NCBI GenBank assembly: GCA_029261405.1
Contig: JAJDBK010000024.1
Coordinates: forward strand, 27,650 to 91,649
Source of the DNA: Nitrospinaceae bacterium
Lineage (GTDB): Bacteria; Nitrospinota_A; UBA7883; JAJDBK01
DNA length: 64,000 nt
Direction of reading: 5' to 3'
The notes under the pieces are model-generated. The model saw only the letters and a list, made by a program, of their open reading frames with translations, was not told the origin of the DNA and ran no database searches. Positions 49,101 to 57,013 of the stretch are shown piece after piece. How positions within the stretch are numbered: position 1 is the stretch's first letter; each line of letters starts with the position of its first letter. The position numbers and the translations under genes are program-made.

Positions 49101-49843
49101 AGTTCCAGGCTTACTACCAACCGAAGGTGGAACTTGTCAATAATCAGGTAATTGGAATGGAAGCGCTCGTACGCTGGATCACACCTGACGGAACCATTAT
49201 TCCACCCGACGATTTCATACCGTTGGCCGAGGAGACCGGTCTTGTGGTTGAGATCGACGAGTGGATGCTGAAAACATCGTGTGAATTTTTCAGGAGAATG
49301 CAGATTTGTTGTATCGATAACGAGTTCAATCTGAACGTAAATATCTCTGTCAACCTCTCCACGAAATACCTCGACCGGGCCGATCTGGTGAAAATGGTTG
49401 TCGGTATAGCGCAAAACGCCCAGGTCGAACCTGAGAATATCGAACTGGAAGTGACGGAAAGCTCCATTGTCCGAAACATGGATCACGCCATAGCGGTCCT
49501 CTCCGAACTGCGATCCAAGGGGTTTAACATTTCGATGGACGATTTCGGCACTGGCTATTCGTCCTTGAATTATCTGACGAAACTTCCGGTAAACCGGCTG
49601 AAAATCGATAAATCGTTTATCGACAATGTGGATACCGAGAAGGTATCCCAATCGGTCGCCAAAGCCATCGTGATAATGGGACACGAGTTGGGAATGTCGG
49701 TCACAGCCGAAGGGGTGGAGAATGCGGCCCAGCTCGATTTTTTACGTTCTATCGGTTGCGACCAGATCCAGGGATACCTGTTCAGCAAACCACTTCCAGC
49801 CGACAGGATGGAAGAGCTTCTTGTATCCCATAAATCACTTTAA
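46151..49843 (+). CDS. membrane GGDEF/EAL c-di-GMP protein with HAMP, GAF and PAS
   Basis: 1230 residues: TM1 (about 12-30), periplasmic cache-like sensor (about 35-325), TM2 (about 327-347), HAMP (about 348-400), GAF-like (about 410-560), two PAS-type regions (about 575-800; second has VMVTDANIKIKAVNPAFTAITG), GGDEF (RLGGDEFLVIL near 877, with RDED as the RxxD inhibitory site) and EAL (GMEALVRW near 1003; ELEVTESS, MDDFGTGYSSL, LKIDKSFI). Both catalytic motif sets look intact, so it may both make and break c-di-GMP, switching surface and motile states by the periplasmic signal. Confidence 0.94.
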   Translation: MINLYNRISFRINALILLFIFIPTGITAFYYNSRLDEDLKNELLIKVVDELDTKTGHANAVLDFLSDDAVAVADHMSNQLNANLELADSVSSQPASPRFLSSALRNTLAADFKTEISATNQIAQLRLINAKGDELVKVVRASLMIIDTPPEELQNKSDMFYFKLGMENRSGKPLITEPTLNMEHGEPSQLMVRLTQKVFLSNGKLFGIIALNVDAGLLFRGLPPDRNNGYQVIDDEGFYLLHEDKSKLFGRELGHNSNLLDEEPELRNNLKEQDSTIHWDPGQKEYRVWKKVFFSKTDKSRYLVFLHMVKESSILGDWAKTVKRGGGVLLVIAILSLVLINLLVNRALHPLTALTNSIRSLEAGNLSVRSNYKSETEIGEINEAFNSMAMRLEKKTSLLKLIQEITCEANEASDADEAMFTCLGKICEYTGWEVGHAYLVNEDGVLHPSEIWTVSDPEEFESFRELTKSKSFAPGEGLPGRVYKSGKPIWITDINNDPDFPRKHASGKLKLKTGMAFPVNEGKNITAVLEFFTLERIEPDQIMLDTVSNLATGFGRILERKRAEEKIRLLSLFPATNPNPVIRYNKDGKLSYGNKASRPLLVAIEERILSSDASEWFNLVRETYKTGTPHKMELNLGFAIFSVMFTSIPHSDLVYAYGEDITERRRAEESLKLSEKVIQSASEGVMVTDANIKIKAVNPAFTAITGYSPEEVIGKNPSVLQSYRHDKKFYKEMWDSIINQGRWHGEIWDRRKNGEAYIEKLTITAIKDSEGRTTQYASIFHDITELKLNQEEIEYKAYYDSLTGLPNRQLLMDRMKLAIARAKRNDEKLGVLFIDLDGFKHVNDSLGHAAGDLLLQGVSVRLVSELRDEDTVARLGGDEFLVILEKVIDEQEASAMARRLIESITEPFNYKGEDLFISLSIGVAIYPVDGESVEELLKHADMAMYHVKDEGKNNFKFFSSSMNERAGQRMLLEKNLRRAIQNKEFQAYYQPKVELVNNQVIGMEALVRWITPDGTIIPPDDFIPLAEETGLVVEIDEWMLKTSCEFFRRMQICCIDNEFNLNVNISVNLSTKYLDRADLVKMVVGIAQNAQVEPENIELEVTESSIVRNMDHAIAVLSELRSKGFNISMDDFGTGYSSLNYLTKLPVNRLKIDKSFIDNVDTEKVSQSVAKAIVIMGHELGMSVTAEGVENAAQLDFLRSIGCDQIQGYLFSKPLPADRMEELLVSHKSL

Positions 49844-49855
49844 GGGGGTTTGGAA

Positions 49856-50833
49856 ATGTGGAACTCAAGAAAATGGCTGGCTCTTCTTCTGATACCGCTT
49901 ATGGGATGTGGAGGTGGAGGAGCGTCGACATCAAACAGCGACAGCGAACCGGTTGCATCTTCTGACACCGGTACAGGTAGTTCTGCAGGCAATGTCTCCG
50001 ATGCGGTGAAGACTCTTCTCGACAAGAGTGGCGCCGCAGGCCTCGACTGCTCGGAAACCACTACAAAGCTCACACTAGACAACGGCGCCAGCGTCACCGC
50101 CAGCGTCGATTGCCTCACCGCAACCGGATGGCGAAGCCTTTTGACGCTGGGGGAGGATGGAAACTCACGGATTTCCACCCTCACATCTGACCAGCAAAAC
50201 GGAATCACTCTATTCAACGAGTCCCCCGTCTCTTATTTTGAAGATGGACAGACACCTGTCGCCGCCATATTCAACGCCGGAATAAAGAGCGACAGCGATG
50301 TCGATACCCTTTTTGCACAGGTCAACGCGCATCAATACAGACCGGTGTTGCGGGAACGGCTCGGCGACATGGGATCAATATCGTCGGGTGAACGGGTCAG
50401 CAACCTGGGTCATTTTTTCAAGATCTGGTCTCCTGCGGGAGGTGGGGATGTAACTGGTTCGTGCGATTTTGCAAGTTCCGCCACTACTGTCCCAATCTCC
50501 GTTGTCAACAACGGCTTTGGCGACCTCTATTTCGACTCATCATCCTACTTGTGGAGTTCGGGAAACTATACCGCCAACTGTTCTTTCGGGCTGGCGGGGG
50601 TTTCAAGCTCCGTATCCGGAGCGGGGTCGATCTCCGTAAGTCTTTCGGGCGCGTCGCTATTTTCCTCCAACTGCGCTGTCTGCCACGGCTCCGACGCATC
50701 CGGCGGTCAAGGACCCGATATCAGGGGCAAATCGGCATCGGCTATCAAGAGCGCCATTTCATCTGTACCGCTCATGAGTTCCCTCAGTTTTCTCTCGGAC
50801 GAGGAGATACAAGCGATAGCGGATTGGTTATAG
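49856..50833 (+). CDS. lipoprotein with C-terminal c-type cytochrome domain
   Basis: 325 residues. A lipoprotein signal ends in LMGCGGGG, followed by a Ser/Thr/Gly-rich stretch. The middle ~200 residues match no family I know. The last ~60 residues form a class I cytochrome c domain: one heme-binding CAVCH (residues about 275-279), SGGQGPDIRGKS and the final LSDEEIQAIADWL helix; the distal Met is probably in PLMSSLSF. AGGGGG lies 7 nt before ATG 49856. It could be a periplasmic electron carrier or a redox sensor at the outer membrane; no oxidase or reductase gene is adjacent. Confidence 0.82.
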   Translation: MWNSRKWLALLLIPLMGCGGGGASTSNSDSEPVASSDTGTGSSAGNVSDAVKTLLDKSGAAGLDCSETTTKLTLDNGASVTASVDCLTATGWRSLLTLGEDGNSRISTLTSDQQNGITLFNESPVSYFEDGQTPVAAIFNAGIKSDSDVDTLFAQVNAHQYRPVLRERLGDMGSISSGERVSNLGHFFKIWSPAGGGDVTGSCDFASSATTVPISVVNNGFGDLYFDSSSYLWSSGNYTANCSFGLAGVSSSVSGAGSISVSLSGASLFSSNCAVCHGSDASGGQGPDIRGKSASAIKSAISSVPLMSSLSFLSDEEIQAIADWL

Positions 50834-50847
50834 TTTATTGTGATGAA

Positions 50848-50888
50848 GGGGGCGGCTTCACACGAGGTAAAACGTATGCAACGCCCCC
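50848..50888 (+). terminator. possible terminator between the cytochrome and DUF169 genes
   Basis: GGGGGCG (50848-50854) pairs with CGCCCCC (50882-50888), loop of 27, followed by ATCAATTTTGAT, itself a small hairpin. It lies 14 nt after the cytochrome stop. The long loop makes it weaker than a classic terminator. Confidence 0.4.
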
Positions 50889-50926
50889 ATCAATTTTGAT
50901 CTTCATTTGGAAAGGTTATATTTAAC

Positions 50927-51796
50927 ATGAACGTTGCTACTCTCCATGAGCGGTTGATCGAGGCTATGGGGGTTCCCGGTCTTTCCATTCCGATGACCGC
51001 CGTAAAGATTTACTCAGATGACGATGCCATTCCCGAGGCGCTATTCGATCATCACCCGGACGATATCACGCTTACTTCGTGTCAGGCGGTTAAACAGGCG
51101 GGGCTTGGAGAAGCGGTTCTCCTCACCAGAAAGAATATCGGCTGTATCGCCGCGGCGATCTCCCTTGGCATTGTAGATCAGACCGAAGAGGGCAACCTCG
51201 GCTCAACTGTCTATACAGACATAATGAAAGAGCAGTCGGGCAATGCGGGTGATTTCACTCCGCCTTCGCCGAAAGAGTTTACCGATGGCATTGTCTACGC
51301 TTGTAGCGACGCTAATCGTCCCGATTTCGCCCTGTTCGGTTCGGACGACTCGGGTCGTTACAAAGACGTTGCTACGGCTAAAAAAGCGGTATCGGAAATG
51401 ATGGCGATTCAACCTGCGACGACAAAAGCGATTTTTTTGTTTTCGGAAGAGTTTTGCGATATCGAGATCACTCCCGACGTGGTGATTTATTCTGTACGCC
51501 CCGTGGAGCTTACCCGGATGATCCAGGCGTACCAGTTCATGACGGGCGAAAGGATTGAGGCGAACATGGGTCCGGTGAGAATGGTAAATTCCGACCTGAT
51601 CGCAAGACCATACCTTACAGGGAAAATAAACGTCTCCACCTACTGTCTCGGAGCCAGACTCATCGCCCGGTACGAATCTGACAGAATGGGAATAGGTATT
51701 CCCTTCAAGGCGTATGAAACCATGGTGGAGGGCATGTCCGCCTCAAGAACCGGATATCCGTTCCAACTCTATCCGGGAGCGGTTAAAAACCGGTAA
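50927..51796 (+). CDS. DUF169 family protein
   Basis: 289 residues of DUF169 (COG2043 type), cytosolic, no signal or membrane segment. Visible features: an N-terminal helix region (NVATLHERLIEAMG), TSCQAVKQAGLGEAVLLTRKNIGCIAAA with two cysteines that are typical of the family, GEQ-type patches (MTGERIEANMG) and a late TYCLGARLIARY. The function is unknown; the family is frequent in anaerobes, methanogens and sulfur-metabolising bacteria. The stop lies 5 nt before the TusE-desulfurase fusion, so the two are co-transcribed, which suggests a shared sulfur-related role (inference). Confidence 0.82.
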   Translation: MNVATLHERLIEAMGVPGLSIPMTAVKIYSDDDAIPEALFDHHPDDITLTSCQAVKQAGLGEAVLLTRKNIGCIAAAISLGIVDQTEEGNLGSTVYTDIMKEQSGNAGDFTPPSPKEFTDGIVYACSDANRPDFALFGSDDSGRYKDVATAKKAVSEMMAIQPATTKAIFLFSEEFCDIEITPDVVIYSVRPVELTRMIQAYQFMTGERIEANMGPVRMVNSDLIARPYLTGKINVSTYCLGARLIARYESDRMGIGIPFKAYETMVEGMSASRTGYPFQLYPGAVKNR

Positions 51797-51801
51797 TTTC
51801 T

Positions 51802-53226
51802 GTGGACAACTGGACCAAGACCCGAATCTATAACAGCGCCCGTGAGACCGGCATAGAGCTGACAGAAACAAGGTGGCGCGTTCTCGCTTACGCCTGGAGG
51901 TTTTACCGGAAAAACGGTGTCGGCCCGCTCTACCAGAATATGAAGAAGAACACCGGTCTCACAAGGATCGATATCGACGCTCTCTTTCCGCAAGGATTAA
52001 ATTCGATCTACACGTGGGTCGGTATACCTGTCCACTCCCCCGATACCGGGTGCAAACCTGTGGTCACCGTCAAGGTCGATGTTCCCCGGAGGGTATATCT
52101 CGATTACAACGCCAGCGCTCCGATCAGGCCGGAAGTAAAACGTCTTCTTTTCGAGTTTCTCGGCGACAATCTGAGTTTCGGCAATCCCTCATCCTCCACC
52201 GACCTTGGAAAAATGGCCTACCAGACTATCGATGTGGCCCGGGAGAGGATCGCAACAGCCATTAACGTTCACCCATCGGAGATTTTCTTTACCGCTTGCG
52301 GCACCGAGTCGAACAACTGGGCCATCAAGGGGATTGCGCTACGCAATTTCGGTAAAAAAGGCCACCTGATAACCACGAAAGTCGAACATCCCTCGGTGTT
52401 AAAATCGATGGCTTATCTTGAAAGCATTGGGTATCTGGTAACCTACCTTGACGTGACACCGGATGGATCAGTAAAGCCTTCGGATGTACAAGACGCAATA
52501 AGGCCCGACACACAGCTTGTCTCCACTATAGCCGTCAGCAACGAGGTCGGTACGTTAAATCCGCTGGAAGAGATCGGGGAACTCCTCGCCAAAACCGGTA
52601 TCCCTTTCATGTCCGATGGAGTGCAGGCTTTTTGCAAAGTCCCTATTCGCCCAAAATCGGCGGGGATCAAGCTGATGTCGATGTCTGGACATAAGATCTG
52701 CGCTCCCAAGGGAGTAGGCGCCCTCTTTATCGACAAAAGCGTGGACCTCCCCTCCTACCTGCATGGCGGAGAGCAGGAGATGGGAAAACGATCCGGCACA
52801 GAAAATGTCGCGTCGATAGCCGCCTTCGGACTCGCCACAGAGCTTGCGCGCTACGAGATGGAACACGAAGGCGCAAGGCTTGCCCGGTTGAGGACCCATC
52901 TGCTCAAAGGTCTTCGGGAGATGGAGAGTAACCTTGTAGTTCACGGATCGATGGAAAACCGGGCGCCCAATAACCTTAATGTCGGTTTTCCCGGCGTTGA
53001 TGGTCAGTCGCTGGTGTTGAGCCTCAACGCCATCGGGATATATGTCTCCTCCGGCTCCGCCTGTTCCGCCGGAAAGTCCGAGGCTTCCCATGTTCTGAGG
53101 GCAATGGGGGTGGATACCGAATCAAACGGCGCCATACGCTTCAGTATGGGTATTAAAACCGTCAGGGAGGATATCGATTATCTGCTGAAATATCTGCCCG
53201 GAATTTTAGGAAAGTTGAGGGAGTAA
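51802..53226 (+). CDS. TusE/DsrC domain fused to a cysteine desulfurase
   Basis: 474 residues in one frame. Residues 1-90 match the TusE/DsrC sulfur-carrier fold: WTKTRIYNSARETGIELTE, WRVLAYAWRFYRKNGVGP, DALFPQGL, VGIP and PDTGCK, where Cys84 corresponds to the reactive C-terminal Cys of DsrC/TusE. The second DsrC Cys is replaced by Tyr70, as in TusE. Residues about 97-474 are a complete desulfurase: PLP Lys298 (MSGHKICAPKG) and persulfide Cys421 (SSGSACSAG). No Met or GTG near the junction would allow separate translation. Sulfur could pass from Cys421 to the attached carrier. The start is GTG 51802. The neighbours, DUF169 and an NrtA-like protein, suggest a sulfur-delivery unit of unknown target. 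Confidence 0.88.
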   Translation: MDNWTKTRIYNSARETGIELTETRWRVLAYAWRFYRKNGVGPLYQNMKKNTGLTRIDIDALFPQGLNSIYTWVGIPVHSPDTGCKPVVTVKVDVPRRVYLDYNASAPIRPEVKRLLFEFLGDNLSFGNPSSSTDLGKMAYQTIDVARERIATAINVHPSEIFFTACGTESNNWAIKGIALRNFGKKGHLITTKVEHPSVLKSMAYLESIGYLVTYLDVTPDGSVKPSDVQDAIRPDTQLVSTIAVSNEVGTLNPLEEIGELLAKTGIPFMSDGVQAFCKVPIRPKSAGIKLMSMSGHKICAPKGVGALFIDKSVDLPSYLHGGEQEMGKRSGTENVASIAAFGLATELARYEMEHEGARLARLRTHLLKGLREMESNLVVHGSMENRAPNNLNVGFPGVDGQSLVLSLNAIGIYVSSGSACSAGKSEASHVLRAMGVDTESNGAIRFSMGIKTVREDIDYLLKYLPGILGKLRE

Positions 53227-53241
53227 AATCACTCCTTTTGC

Positions 53242-53250
53242 TGGTATAAT
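53242..53250 (+). promoter_or_regulatory. extended -10 promoter of the NrtA-like gene
   Basis: TGGTATAAT (53242-53250) matches the extended -10 consensus TGnTATAAT exactly; no -35 match is needed for that class and none is clear. Start near 53257 leaves a ~44-nt leader with a strong AAGGAGG site (53288-53294). Confidence 0.55.
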
Positions 53251-53300
53251 TTTGATTGCGTCTATAAACATTTTTGACTGGACCTTAAAGGAGGATCACG

Positions 53301-54239
53301 ATGTCGGATAAACCGGTAATCAAAATCGGCCATTTGAAAATCACGGATCACCTGATCCTTGGCGTTTCCAAGGACCGGATCGACAAAGGGGAAGAAACCC
53401 TGCAAAAGTCCACGTTGCAAACAGAAGCGATGTTAGGCTGGCAACAGGTAGCCGACTCCCTCGGTTCAGGCGACCTGGACGCCGCATTCCTGCTGGCCCC
53501 CACAGCCATGGATCTATTCAGGTCTGGTGTTGATGTAAGCATGCTTCTCTTTACCCATAAAACCGGTAGCTCCCTTATCACCAACAAAGCGGCCAACATC
53601 TCCAAGGTCGAGGATTTCAAGGGCAAGATCGTCCTTATACCTTACCAGCTCTCCGTCCACCATATGTTGTTGCACAAATTAATGGCTTCCGCCGGATTAA
53701 CCATGGGCAAAGCAGGTGAGGCTGACATTGATGTCCAGTTGGAAGTTATGGCGCCTGTCATGATGAACGATGCAATCCAGTATGACGACGAAGGTGAAAT
53801 CGCGGCTTTCATAGTGGCCGAGCCTTTCGGTTCCCAAGCGGTTGTCGGCGGTTATGGCGAGGAGTTCAGCCTTTCCAAGGATCTATGGCCGAAACACCCC
53901 TGCTGTGTTTTTGTCGCCAGGAACGAAATTATAGCAAAACATGGCGACGCCATCCAGGAGCTGACCAATTCATTCGTGAATTCCGGAAACTTCGTAGCCG
54001 AGAACCCGGATACGGCCTCCGAAATTGGCGCCGCTTTCCTTGGCCAGGAGAAGGATGTCATCAAAAAGGTTCTGACTGAGCCTGCTGACCGCATTATGAC
54101 CACCGAGCTTCTGCCAGTTATGGACGACCTGGTGACCATGCAGGACTATATGAGTGACACCATGGGCGTACTGCAGGGCAAAATCGATATGGAGAAGTTT
54201 GTAAATACAAGCTTTGCTGTAGCCGCCGGAGCCAAATAA
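53301..54239 (+). CDS. NrtA/CmpA-like solute-binding protein without signal peptide
   Basis: 312 residues of the NMT1_2/NrtA-like periplasmic-binding fold: KIGHLKITDHLILGVSKD at the start, GDLDAAFLLAPTAMDLFRSG, SLITNKAANI, the lobe-crossing VLIPYQLSVHHMLL and AEPFGSQAVV. These normally bind oxyanions, thiamine precursors or taurine for an ABC importer. Here there is no signal: an in-frame TAA lies 15 nt before the ATG, so no hidden leader exists, and GGAGG is placed 6 nt upstream. The protein should stay in the cytoplasm and no ABC transporter gene adjoins. It may act as a ligand sensor or an enzyme-like protein (THI5/NMT1 relatives are cytosolic). It has its own promoter but follows the TusE-desulfurase gene. 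Confidence 0.8.
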   Translation: MSDKPVIKIGHLKITDHLILGVSKDRIDKGEETLQKSTLQTEAMLGWQQVADSLGSGDLDAAFLLAPTAMDLFRSGVDVSMLLFTHKTGSSLITNKAANISKVEDFKGKIVLIPYQLSVHHMLLHKLMASAGLTMGKAGEADIDVQLEVMAPVMMNDAIQYDDEGEIAAFIVAEPFGSQAVVGGYGEEFSLSKDLWPKHPCCVFVARNEIIAKHGDAIQELTNSFVNSGNFVAENPDTASEIGAAFLGQEKDVIKKVLTEPADRIMTTELLPVMDDLVTMQDYMSDTMGVLQGKIDMEKFVNTSFAVAAGAK

Positions 54240-54573
54240 CCGTATTACGGCGTGGATCGGGCGCTTTTTTGCTGAGCGCCGCCAACGGAGTCGATGAAAA
54301 CAGCGGCTCGTGCAACATACGGGTCGCTGTGACATCATCGGTAGTAACGTTGTTCTGAAACCGGACGATCGGGACAACGTCGCGCCGTTGCCCTGACATA
54401 TTCGTCCGATAACTGAGGTAACTTGTCCTATAACCACTAAATAAACAACGTTAACCAAAGGTCCAACTATTGCACCAATTATTACTAAAAAATAGTATAA
54501 TATTACAGGAGTAGCGACTCGACCGGGAATGACGGTAATATAATTCAGTAACAAAGCGTTTTATCTTGTTGTC
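54240..54573. other. 334-nt non-coding gap before the fad operon
   Basis: Open frames here lack ribosome sites or family resemblance. A GGCGCT/AGCGCC hairpin (54260-54280) follows the binding-protein stop and may end its transcript. A TATAAT at 54496-54501 with TTGCAC at 54470-54475 (20-nt spacer, too long for a good sigma70 site) may start the fadE transcript. Nothing else was recognised. Confidence 0.4.
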
Positions 54574-57003
54574 GTGTCGCAAAAACAGACCATGAGTGAT
54601 CTTGTTTTTCTGGTAGCGCTGTTCTCAACCCTTGGGACGCTCGTCGCCTGGAGGGTTTCCGGTATCGTGACGGCTGTTGTGATGGCGGTTTTGTTGTTGA
54701 TCTGGACAATTTCAAGTTCGTTACAGCTTCCCATGCTCCTCGCATGGGCCGTATTTCTCACCACCGCCCTTCCTCTTGTTATCAGGCCCGTCCGCAAGGA
54801 ATTTTTAACCAGGTGGATTTTTGCGCTCTTCAAGAAGGCGACCCCCACAATGTCGCGGACCGAACGTGAGGCCCTTGAGGCGGGTTCTGTCTGGTGGGAT
54901 GGAGAGCTCTTCTCCGGCTCCCCTGACTGGAATAAACTCCTTGATTACCCTGCGCCAAAGCTTACAAAAGAGGAGAGCGATTTTCTAGCGGGGCCGGTGG
55001 AGGAGCTTTGCGCTTTGCTGAACGATTGGGAGATCACAAACAAGTTAAACGATCTACCGGAGTCAGCCTGGACGTTGATGAAAGAAAAAGGATTCTTCGG
55101 CATGATCATACCGAAAGAGTATGGCGGCCTCGGTTTCTCAGCTCTGGCGCACTCCGCTGTTGTGATGAAGATATCGAGCCGGAGCATGTCGGCGGCCGTA
55201 ACGGTTATGGTGCCAAACTCTCTCGGCCCGGCGGAGCTTCTATTAAGCTACGGAACCGATGAGCAGAAGAAGAACTACCTGCCCGGCCTGGCGTCGGGCG
55301 CCCAAATACCCTGTTTCGCCTTGACCAACCCGCACGCTGGGAGCGACGCCGCTTCGATACCCGACACTGGAATCGTGGTCAAAAGGATTATCGACGGGAA
55401 AGAGGCGCTTGGGTTACTGGCAAACTTTGAGAAACGATATATAACCCTGGCGTCTGTGGCTACGGTGGCGGGACTCGCCCTGAATGTAAAGGATCCTGAC
55501 GGTCTTCTCGAAGGGGATGACCTGACAGGTATAACTGTGGTTCTCGTTCCCGCAGACACAGCCGGTGTCACACTCGGCAGACGGCACAATCCGATGGGTG
55601 TTCCTTTTATAAACGGGCCTGTTCTTGGCAAAGATGTCTTTATCCCCATCGACTGGGTTGTGGGTGGTCACGCCGGTTTGGGTAAAGGGTGGAAGATGCT
55701 CATGGAGAGGCTGGCGGTAGGCCGCTCTATATCGTTGCCTGCGCTTTCTGTCGGGGGGGCGAAATACTCGAGTCGGGTAACCGGCGCTTACGCCGCTGTG
55801 AGAACACAGTTCCACATGCCGATTGGAAAGTTTGAAGGGGTTGAGGAGAAGCTGGCGGAGATAGCCGGTTTGACATACATGATCGAATCGGCGCGAACGT
55901 TGACCCTTGGAGCGGTCGATAGCGGAGAACGTCCGGCGGTGATCTCCGCCATAATGAAATATAGCCTTACGGAAAAACTGCGAACGGTAATAAACCACGC
56001 TATGGATATCCACGCAGGCTCCGCGATCAGCCTCGGCAAACGAAACGTCATGGCCAACGCTTATATGGCGCTTCCTATCGCCATCACCGTAGAGGGCGCC
56101 AATATTCTCACAAGAACCCTCATAGTCTTCGGTCAGGGCGCGTTGCGAAGCCACCCTTATGTCATGCGGGAGATCGAAGCTGTTGGAAATGAAGATAGTG
56201 AAACCGGCCTCGACCAGTTCGATATTGCGTTCTTCGCCCACATACAGAATACAGCGGCCAACGCAATCCGCTCATTGTTTCATGGTATCACAGGTTCAAT
56301 CTTCGCAGTGGTCCCACAGAAAAAAGAGCGTCGAATGTACAAGCGACTGACTCGTCTTTGCGCGGCCTTCGCTTTTACCGCTGACATCGTGATGATTACC
56401 CTCGGTGGCGCGTTGAAACGAAAAGAAAAAATTTCCGGCAGGCTGGCCGACGCTTTAAGCCATCTATACCTCGCATCGGCTCTTCTGAAAAGATTCAACG
56501 ACGATGGTTCACCAAAAGATGACCTGCCCCTGCTCCGCTACGGCGTTGATAGCGCCCTTGACGAGACCGAGAAAGCGCTATCCGGTGTTATCGACAATCT
56601 GCCCGCCTGTCCCGTGGCCTGTTTCCTGCGGTTTGTAACGTTCCCGCTGGGCAGGCTGGAGCGTGGACCGTCCGACAATCTGGGGCACAAGGTAGCCACT
56701 ATCATCCTTGAACCATCCGGTACTCGTGACCGTCTTACCGAAGGCGTTTACAGTATGGCCGACCCTTCCGATTCCGTTGGCAGAATTGAGGACGCGTTTA
56801 ACAAAGTTGTTAATGCGGAACCGGCTCTGCGAAAGATCAACCTGGGAATCAGGAACGGTGTGATAAACAACAGGGATGATTTTACCACAGCCCTTGAAGC
56901 GGGTGTTATCAGTCAGGAAGAAGTGGATCTGCTGTCGGTTGCAAGGGAGGCCAGGAACGAGGCTATCACCGTTGATGATTTCACGACTGAAGAGATGAAA
57001 TAA
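54574..57003 (+). CDS. fadE: membrane-associated acyl-CoA dehydrogenase FadE
   Basis: 809 residues, the length of E. coli-type FadE (about 814). Two N-terminal hydrophobic segments (about 8-65) precede the acyl-CoA dehydrogenase core: IPKEYGGLGFSALAHS, CFALTNPHAGSDAASIPD (FAD/substrate loop), MHAGSAISLGKRN-type helix and VEGANILTRTLIVFGQGALRSHPYV, a FadE signature. A long C-terminal domain (about 600-809, DUF1974 type) follows. It catalyses the first step of beta-oxidation and passes electrons to the quinone pool through ETF. The start is GTG 54574; ATG 54592 is possible. It opens the fad operon. Confidence 0.93.
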   Translation: MSQKQTMSDLVFLVALFSTLGTLVAWRVSGIVTAVVMAVLLLIWTISSSLQLPMLLAWAVFLTTALPLVIRPVRKEFLTRWIFALFKKATPTMSRTEREALEAGSVWWDGELFSGSPDWNKLLDYPAPKLTKEESDFLAGPVEELCALLNDWEITNKLNDLPESAWTLMKEKGFFGMIIPKEYGGLGFSALAHSAVVMKISSRSMSAAVTVMVPNSLGPAELLLSYGTDEQKKNYLPGLASGAQIPCFALTNPHAGSDAASIPDTGIVVKRIIDGKEALGLLANFEKRYITLASVATVAGLALNVKDPDGLLEGDDLTGITVVLVPADTAGVTLGRRHNPMGVPFINGPVLGKDVFIPIDWVVGGHAGLGKGWKMLMERLAVGRSISLPALSVGGAKYSSRVTGAYAAVRTQFHMPIGKFEGVEEKLAEIAGLTYMIESARTLTLGAVDSGERPAVISAIMKYSLTEKLRTVINHAMDIHAGSAISLGKRNVMANAYMALPIAITVEGANILTRTLIVFGQGALRSHPYVMREIEAVGNEDSETGLDQFDIAFFAHIQNTAANAIRSLFHGITGSIFAVVPQKKERRMYKRLTRLCAAFAFTADIVMITLGGALKRKEKISGRLADALSHLYLASALLKRFNDDGSPKDDLPLLRYGVDSALDETEKALSGVIDNLPACPVACFLRFVTFPLGRLERGPSDNLGHKVATIILEPSGTRDRLTEGVYSMADPSDSVGRIEDAFNKVVNAEPALRKINLGIRNGVINNRDDFTTALEAGVISQEEVDLLSVAREARNEAITVDDFTTEEMK

Positions 57004-57013
57004 GGAGATGCAA

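Noticed and set aside
49061..49684. 207-codon open frame antisense to the EAL domain
   Set aside because: The plus strand carries intact EAL catalytic motifs here; the minus frame is a shadow.
54260..54280. GGCGCT/AGCGCC hairpin as a rho-independent terminator
   Set aside because: The T-run lies in the loop rather than after the stem, so it does not fit the terminator pattern.
55414..56241. 275-codon open frame antisense to fadE
   Set aside because: Opposite well-conserved acyl-CoA dehydrogenase motifs, with no family resemblance of its own.
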